NCBI GenBank assembly: GCA_007279775.1
Contig: QYPD01000038.1
Coordinates: 1 to 5,263 of the forward strand
Source of the DNA: Spirochaetia bacterium
Lineage (GTDB): Bacteria; Patescibacteriota; Minisyncoccia; UBA6257; UBA9933
Direction: 5' to 3'
DNA: 5,263 bases
Shown: positions 4,590 through 5,263 of the stretch, one piece after another
How positions within the stretch are numbered: position 1 is the stretch's first letter
Layout of the letters: each line of letters begins with the position of its first letter
Program-made: the position numbers and the translations under genes
The notes under the pieces: model-generated
Seen by the model: the letters and a program-made list of their open reading frames with translations, nothing else
What the model was told of the DNA's origin: nothing
Database searches by the model: none

Positions 4590-5263
4590 ATGACATCGCG
4601 ATATTTTGAAATCTTTCTATGCTTAGTGGTTATCGCGGTATGTTTTTTGGTCGGGCTTAAAATCGGGCCTTTTTTGTTTCCAAACTACACACAGACTAAC
4701 ACGGAATTAACACAGACTAATGCGGAAAATGAAGCGCAAAGCGTATCCGCGCTAAGTCAAACAGAGTCCATGTTAAGTCCGAACGAGTCCGTGCTTGCGG
4801 AAGAAAATTATTGCGTTTCCGATATAAAGTTTTCAGATGAATCGGACAAAAAATTCTGCTCTCAAAAATCAAAAATCGGAGGCACGAAAGGATTAGAAAT
4901 AAATTTAACCGCGGAAAAAGCTTTGCTTTATGAAAATGGAAAATTAACCAGCATTTTGCCGCTGGCTTACCAATCGCAGGAAGGGAAGTGGTATCAGGCG
5001 CCAACGGGCTATTATTTCGCCGGCGTGAAAAAAGAAAAGCATGTGTCTTCTATTTTCCCGGTAACAATGCCTTACGCTTTTCAATATTACGAAGACTTTT
5101 TCATCCACGGCATTCCATATTATAAAAATGGCGAGCAAGTGAGTTCAAGTTTCACCGGCGGATGTCTGCGCTTTGCCGACGGCATCGCCGAACAGATTTT
5201 CAATTTTATAAATCCGGGAGACCCCGTTTTGGTTTACAAGACTTTTGACGACTTGAGTTTGAA
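4590..5263 (+). CDS. membrane-anchored L,D-transpeptidase (YkuD domain), 3' end missing
   Basis: This frame is open from ATG 4590 to the window edge (224 codons visible), and the opposite-strand frames over it are shadows. A transmembrane anchor spans about residues 8-23, with R4 before it. A linker (about 31-95) rich in Asn, Thr, Gln, Ser and Glu follows; it contains two translated copies of a 17-base repeat. The catalytic YkuD domain begins near residue 102 (LEINLTAEKALLYENGK, 102-118). APTGYYF (137-143), FFIHGIPYY (170-178) and SSFTGGCLRF (186-195) mark the active site, with H173, nucleophile C192 and R194. NPGDPVLVYK (208-217) is the usual final strand, so only the tail is missing. Such enzymes form 3-3 cross-links or attach proteins to peptidoglycan outside the membrane. 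C75 and C90 are two extra cysteines that could form a disulphide. No Shine-Dalgarno site is visible. It may be transcribed with the 3D-domain gene, 118 bases upstream. Confidence 0.9.
   Translation, partial: MTSRYFEIFLCLVVIAVCFLVGLKIGPFLFPNYTQTNTELTQTNAENEAQSVSALSQTESMLSPNESVLAEENYCVSDIKFSDESDKKFCSQKSKIGGTKGLEINLTAEKALLYENGKLTSILPLAYQSQEGKWYQAPTGYYFAGVKKEKHVSSIFPVTMPYAFQYYEDFFIHGIPYYKNGEQVSSSFTGGCLRFADGIAEQIFNFINPGDPVLVYKTFDDLSL
4689..4726. repeat. two 17-base repeat units inside the transpeptidase linker
   Basis: ACACAGACTAACACGGA (4689-4705) and ACACAGACTAATGCGGA (4710-4726) agree at 15 of 17 positions and are 21 bases apart, so the reading frame is kept. They are translated as TQTNTE and TQTNAE in the linker just outside the membrane anchor. 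The unit belongs to the same family as the array in the dnaX hinge. Confidence 0.75.

Noticed and set aside
4717..5138. Two minus-strand frames of 95 and 64 codons
   Set aside because: They overlap the transpeptidase reading frame, which has an intact YkuD active site; they show no domain features.

Overview
The window reads like part of a small, AT-rich genome of the Candidate Phyla Radiation (Patescibacteria/Parcubacteria type). This is an inference from several weak signs. The clamp-loader gene dnaX is short and lacks the tau-specific tail. The tRNA has no correctly placed CCA. Start codons have little or no Shine-Dalgarno sequence, and two of them lie only a few bases after an expected transcription start. 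There are also short low-complexity repeats between and inside genes.

Layout, left to right. Bases 1-371 hold no gene; they contain a consensus-like promoter pointing off the left edge, the first copy of a dispersed repeat, and a strong inverted repeat. A minus-strand gene for a probable uracil-DNA-glycosylase-fold protein follows (372-989), then the second repeat copy (1020-1141), a minus-strand UMF1/Atg22-like MFS transporter (1180-2451), and the third repeat copy (2468-2577). That third copy is joined exactly to the 3' end of tRNA-Gln(CTG) (2574-2645, minus). Upstream of the tRNA, still on the minus strand, is dnaX (3902-2672), split into two reading frames at the hinge between the ATPase module and the oligomerisation domain. 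From a compact divergent promoter (about 3912-3962) the plus strand carries two envelope genes: a secreted 3D-domain protein (3977-4471) and a membrane-anchored YkuD L,D-transpeptidase that runs off the right edge (4590-5263). A 107-bp imperfect palindrome lies between them.

The right half (dnaX, tRNA-Gln, 3D protein, L,D-transpeptidase) looks like core chromosome: replication plus cell-wall remodelling. The left half looks accessory. Each gene there is bracketed by copies of the same 110-142 bp repeat, all in one orientation, with a 41-bp core (38-41 identical bases between copies). The array starts at the 3' end of a tRNA, a classic integration site. No integrase is visible, so the window may show a tRNA-anchored array of repeat-bounded single-gene cassettes. 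This is the main candidate for something undescribed. A second theme is a short ACACAGAC/ACACGGAC repeat family that has entered coding sequence at dnaX and the transpeptidase, where it is translated as Asn/Thr/Asp-rich linkers.
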